Source: an uncultured Gemmatimonadota bacterium
GTDB taxonomy: Bacteria; Gemmatimonadota; Gemmatimonadetes; Gemmatimonadales; Gemmatimonadaceae
Length of the DNA: 8,652 bases
Direction: 5' to 3'
NCBI GenBank assembly: GCA_903894655.1
Contig: CAITQY010000262.1
Coordinates: 1 to 8,652 of the forward strand
Positions 6,615 to 8,652 of this stretch are shown piece after piece. The notes under the pieces were generated by a model. That model saw only the letters and a program-made list of their open reading frames with translations. It made no database searches and was not told the origin of the DNA. How positions within the stretch are numbered: the first letter of the stretch is position 1; each line of letters opens with the position of its first letter. The position numbers were made by a program, and so were the translations under genes.

Positions 6615-8294
6615 ATGACCGGCCAATCCATCATCGCCGGCTGTGCAATGGGCACGGTGCTCGCATGCGAAGACGGTCTCAGCTTTTGGGGCGGCGTTGA
6701 TCCGCTCACGGGCATCGTGATCGACGTGCATCACCCCCTCTGTGGGCAATCGCTGGCGGGAAAGGTGCTGGTGATGCCGACCACGCGCGGATCGTGCAGC
6801 GGCAGCGGTGTCATGCTGGATCTGGCGCTGAACGGTATCGCGCCGGCGGCATTCGTGTTCCGCGAGGCCGAGGATGTGGTCACCCTTGGTGCGATGATTG
6901 CGGGTCGGATGTTTGACCGACCGGTGCCGGTGGTGCGAATGGAGGCCGAGGCGTTTGCGATGGCGATGGCGGCACAGAGCGCCGAGTTAACCGAAGGTGC
7001 CCTGATCGTCGACGGGGTCGCCCTGCCACTGGAACCCCCGGCGGTGGCCGTGCTCACCCTGTCGGCACAGGATCGCGCCATGCTGGATGGCGCTGATGGT
7101 CCGGCCCGGCGCATCGCGATGGAGGTGATCTGCGCCATGGCGGCGCTGCAGGGCGCCACGGCCCTGGTCGATGTCACCCAAGGCCATATCGATGGCTGCA
7201 TCCTGGCCAACGCGGCCAACCTGCGCTTTGCCGAAACGATGGCCGAGATGGGCGGGCGCGTCTGCATCCCCACCACGATAAATGCCATCTCGGTCGATCA
7301 CGGCAATTGGCGGACGCAAGGTGTGCCGGACACCTTTGGCCTGCGCGCCGCCCGTCTGGCCGATGCGTATGTGAAGATGGGCGCACGCCCCACGTTTACC
7401 TGTGCGCCCTACCTGCTGGAGACCGCGCCAGAGGCGGGCGAGAACATCGGCTGGTCGGAATCGAACGCGGTGATCTTCGCCAATACCGTGCTGGCGGCGC
7501 GCACGGTGAAACACCCCGATTATCTCGATCTTTTCATCGCCATGACCGGGCGCGCACCGCTATCCGGCGTCTATGTACCCGCCAACCGCGCCGCCCGCCG
7601 CCGGCTGCATGTCGACCTGCCGCAGGGGTATGATGACGCACTGTGGCCAATGCTGGGCTATCTCGCCGGCCAGCTGGCGCCGGACCGCATCCCCCTGTTG
7701 ACCGGACTGGAGGCGACCGTCCCTTCGCGCGATGATCTGAAGGCGATGTGCGCCGCGTTTGGCACCACCTCGGCCGCGCCGATGCTGCATGTCGCCGGCC
7801 ACACACCCGAGGCAGCGGAATTTCCGGAGCCCACCGACCATGTCACCGTCACCCGCGCCGACCTGGCGCGCGTGTGGGCGGAACTCAACCTGGGGCCGCC
7901 GCAGATCGATCTGGTCGCCTTTGGCAGCCCGCATTTCTCACTGACCGAATGTCGCGCGGTGGCCGATCTGGCCGTCGGCCACCGTGCGGCCGGCACCGAA
8001 GTCATCATCACCGTGGGGCAAGACGTGCTGGCCCGTGCCCGCGCCGAGGGTACGATGGCGCGGCTTGAGGCCTTTGGCGCGCAGCTGTTCCCCGACATCT
8101 GTTGGTGTTCGATCACCGAACCGCTGATGCCCCCGAAGGCCCGCAACTTGATGACCAATTCCGGCAAGTACGCCCATTATGCACCCGGCCTGTCGGGTCG
8201 CATGGTGCGGTTTGGCTCATTGGCCGAGTGCGTGGAAGCGGCCCGGACCGGGCAAGCCCCCACATCCCCCCCCGACTGGTTGCATGGAGCGTGA
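6615..8294 (+). CDS. acnX: Single-chain aconitase X (DUF126 + DUF521), probable cis-3-hydroxy-L-proline dehydratase
   Basis: 559 residues, about full length for single-chain aconitase X. Residues about 5-140 are the small swivelling domain (DUF126): LCGQSLAGKVLVMPTTRGSC then SGSGVMLDLALNGIAPAAFVF (42-82), where the Ser/Gly loop is the usual substrate-side element. Residues about 148-559 are the large domain (DUF521): VDVTQGHIDGC (185-195), CIPTTINAISVDHGNW (217-232), AYVKMGARPTFTCAPYL (251-267), IGWSESNAVIFAN (278-290), GSPHFSLTEC (437-446), DICWCSITEP (494-503) and NLMTNSGKYAHYAPG (511-525). Cys263, Cys496 and Cys498 are the likeliest iron-sulfur ligands, by position in conserved blocks. Characterised bacterial single-chain members dehydrate cis-3-hydroxy-L-proline to pyrroline-2-carboxylate; archaeal two-subunit relatives act on mevalonate 5-phosphate. 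The fused form favours the former. No partner gene of hydroxyproline catabolism is in view. ATG 6615 fits the domain start but has no good ribosome binding site. A run of eight C (8266-8273) near the end could affect only the last few residues. Confidence 0.9.
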   Translation: MTGQSIIAGCAMGTVLACEDGLSFWGGVDPLTGIVIDVHHPLCGQSLAGKVLVMPTTRGSCSGSGVMLDLALNGIAPAAFVFREAEDVVTLGAMIAGRMFDRPVPVVRMEAEAFAMAMAAQSAELTEGALIVDGVALPLEPPAVAVLTLSAQDRAMLDGADGPARRIAMEVICAMAALQGATALVDVTQGHIDGCILANAANLRFAETMAEMGGRVCIPTTINAISVDHGNWRTQGVPDTFGLRAARLADAYVKMGARPTFTCAPYLLETAPEAGENIGWSESNAVIFANTVLAARTVKHPDYLDLFIAMTGRAPLSGVYVPANRAARRRLHVDLPQGYDDALWPMLGYLAGQLAPDRIPLLTGLEATVPSRDDLKAMCAAFGTTSAAPMLHVAGHTPEAAEFPEPTDHVTVTRADLARVWAELNLGPPQIDLVAFGSPHFSLTECRAVADLAVGHRAAGTEVIITVGQDVLARARAEGTMARLEAFGAQLFPDICWCSITEPLMPPKARNLMTNSGKYAHYAPGLSGRMVRFGSLAECVEAARTGQAPTSPPDWLHGA

Positions 8295-8330
8295 GATAGG
8301 CAGCCGCACGACGATCCGTGTGATGGGGAC

Positions 8331-8362
8331 GGCCGTCGTCAAACAGCCGACCAAGGACGGCC
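8331..8362 (+). terminator. Weak hairpin downstream of aconitase X
   Basis: GGCCGTC (8331-8337) pairs perfectly with GACGGCC (8356-8362) across an 18-nt loop, starting 37 bp after the aconitase X stop. The left arm is also part of the 10-bp palindrome GACGGCCGTC (8328-8337). There is no T tract after it, so it is only a candidate for transcript-end formation or 3' stabilisation. Confidence 0.2.
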
Positions 8363-8481
8363 CGAGCAGGAACGAGTGATTGCCCAAGTGGCGCGCGCCG
8401 ACGCATCGCTGTGGTGTTGGTCAATCAAAAAAATGCAGCGCCGTTGGATCGGCGACGTGCTCGGTCGCACACCCGGAGTAA

Positions 8482-8620
8482 ATCCGTGTTGTTACCGTGC
8501 CATCCGTCTATCCGTGTTCCGGCGGTTCACGATCCGTCGGCGTCACCACCGGTCGTGATCAGGCAAGTCCGCAAACAGCCAGAACACGGACACCACCGAT
8601 CACACGGAACCAACACGGAT
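8482..8620. repeat. Imperfect inverted repeat, ~41-nt arms, TCCGTG/CACGGA motif family
   Basis: The left arm 8482-8522 and the right arm 8579-8620 are inverted copies of each other, matching at about 32 of 42 aligned positions with one single-base gap. The outer end (ATCCGTGTTG) is 10/10 and the inner end (TCCGTGTTCCGG against TCCGTGTTCTGG) 11/12. The 56-nt loop has a further small stem, CACGA (8528-8532) with TCGTG (8553-8557). A related copy, TCCGTGTGAT at 8315-8324, matches the right-arm segment ATCACACGGA (8599-8608) exactly in inverse. The structure could be a dispersed intergenic palindromic element, a miniature transposon remnant, or a long transcript-end hairpin; no transposase or target-site duplication was recognised. 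Confidence 0.6.
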
Positions 8621-8652
8621 AAGCCATCCGGCGCGCCAAGGACCATCGCCAC

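Larger units (their letters stand above)
8295..8652. other. Non-coding tail after aconitase X
   Basis: 358 bp without a convincing gene. Short open frames exist on both strands (for example plus 8376-8558, 60 codons) but are Arg/Cys/Trp-rich, have no recognised domain, and run through the inverted repeat. The region contains a weak hairpin soon after the aconitase X stop, an A7 run at 8429-8435, and TCCGTG motifs at 8315, 8483 and 8511 with three CACGGA counterparts at 8585, 8603 and 8614. No tRNA, terminator with a T tract, or mobile-element gene was seen. The next gene must lie beyond the window. Confidence 0.6.

Noticed and set aside
8266..8273. C8 run near the aconitase X C-terminus as a frameshift or sequencing error
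   Set aside because: The conserved C-terminal block is intact before it, and the frame ends normally a few residues later, so nothing indicates disruption.
8297..8472. Minus-strand open frame containing FLIDQHHSDASARHLGNHSF
   Set aside because: It briefly looked like a decayed protein fragment, but no family could be recognised and it continues as antisense of aconitase X.
8376..8558. Plus-strand 60-codon ORF, with an ATGA overlap to a preceding frame
   Set aside because: Composition is Arg/Cys/Trp-heavy, no domain is seen, and its second half is the left arm of the inverted repeat.
8482..8620. CRISPR array or tRNA in the repeat-bearing tail
   Set aside because: The motifs are inverted rather than regularly spaced direct repeats, and no cloverleaf or conserved tRNA arm sequences are present.

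Overview
The window is high-GC bacterial DNA, roughly two thirds G+C by eye. It carries six tightly packed genes on the minus strand, one large gene on the plus strand, and a non-coding tail. Secreted and outer-membrane proteins indicate a diderm bacterium. The combination of an outer-membrane barrel protein, a class I methyltransferase and EpsC-type CysE next to CysK, with weak Shine-Dalgarno sequences, looks most like Gemmatimonadota. That placement is an impression from protein style, not a computed result.

Minus-strand cluster, in transcription order (right to left): a large predicted outer-membrane beta-barrel protein (6347 to 4173); a SAM-dependent methyltransferase whose start overlaps the end of the barrel gene (to 3580); serine O-acetyltransferase cysE (3569 to 2727); cysteine synthase cysK (2656 to 1739); a secreted PHB-depolymerase-like esterase overlapping cysK by ATGA (1742 to 537); and a cytoplasmic lipase-like alpha/beta hydrolase that runs off the left edge (520 to <1). 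Gaps are -49 to +70 bp, so one operon is plausible. Its core is the two-step route from serine to cysteine (CysE makes O-acetylserine, CysK replaces acetate with sulfide). CysE ends in isoleucine, as needed to dock in the CysK active site, so the two products probably form the classical cysteine synthase complex. The role of the flanking barrel, methyltransferase and hydrolases in this unit is not evident from the sequence.

Divergent right part: a 267-bp spacer separates the cluster from a single-chain aconitase X (6615 to 8294). In this protein the small swivelling DUF126 domain is fused in front of the large catalytic domain. Characterised bacterial single-chain members dehydrate cis-3-hydroxy-L-proline. 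No other hydroxyproline gene is visible in the window, so the gene may be a stand-alone, possibly acquired function. The last 358 bp hold no convincing gene but contain an imperfect inverted repeat with ~41-nt arms built from TCCGTG/CACGGA motifs.

No RNA gene, CRISPR array, insertion sequence or phage gene was recognised. Apart from the aconitase X setting, the terminal repeat and the unusual methyltransferase start, the window reads as ordinary chromosomal metabolism; I do not see an undescribed defence or mobile system.
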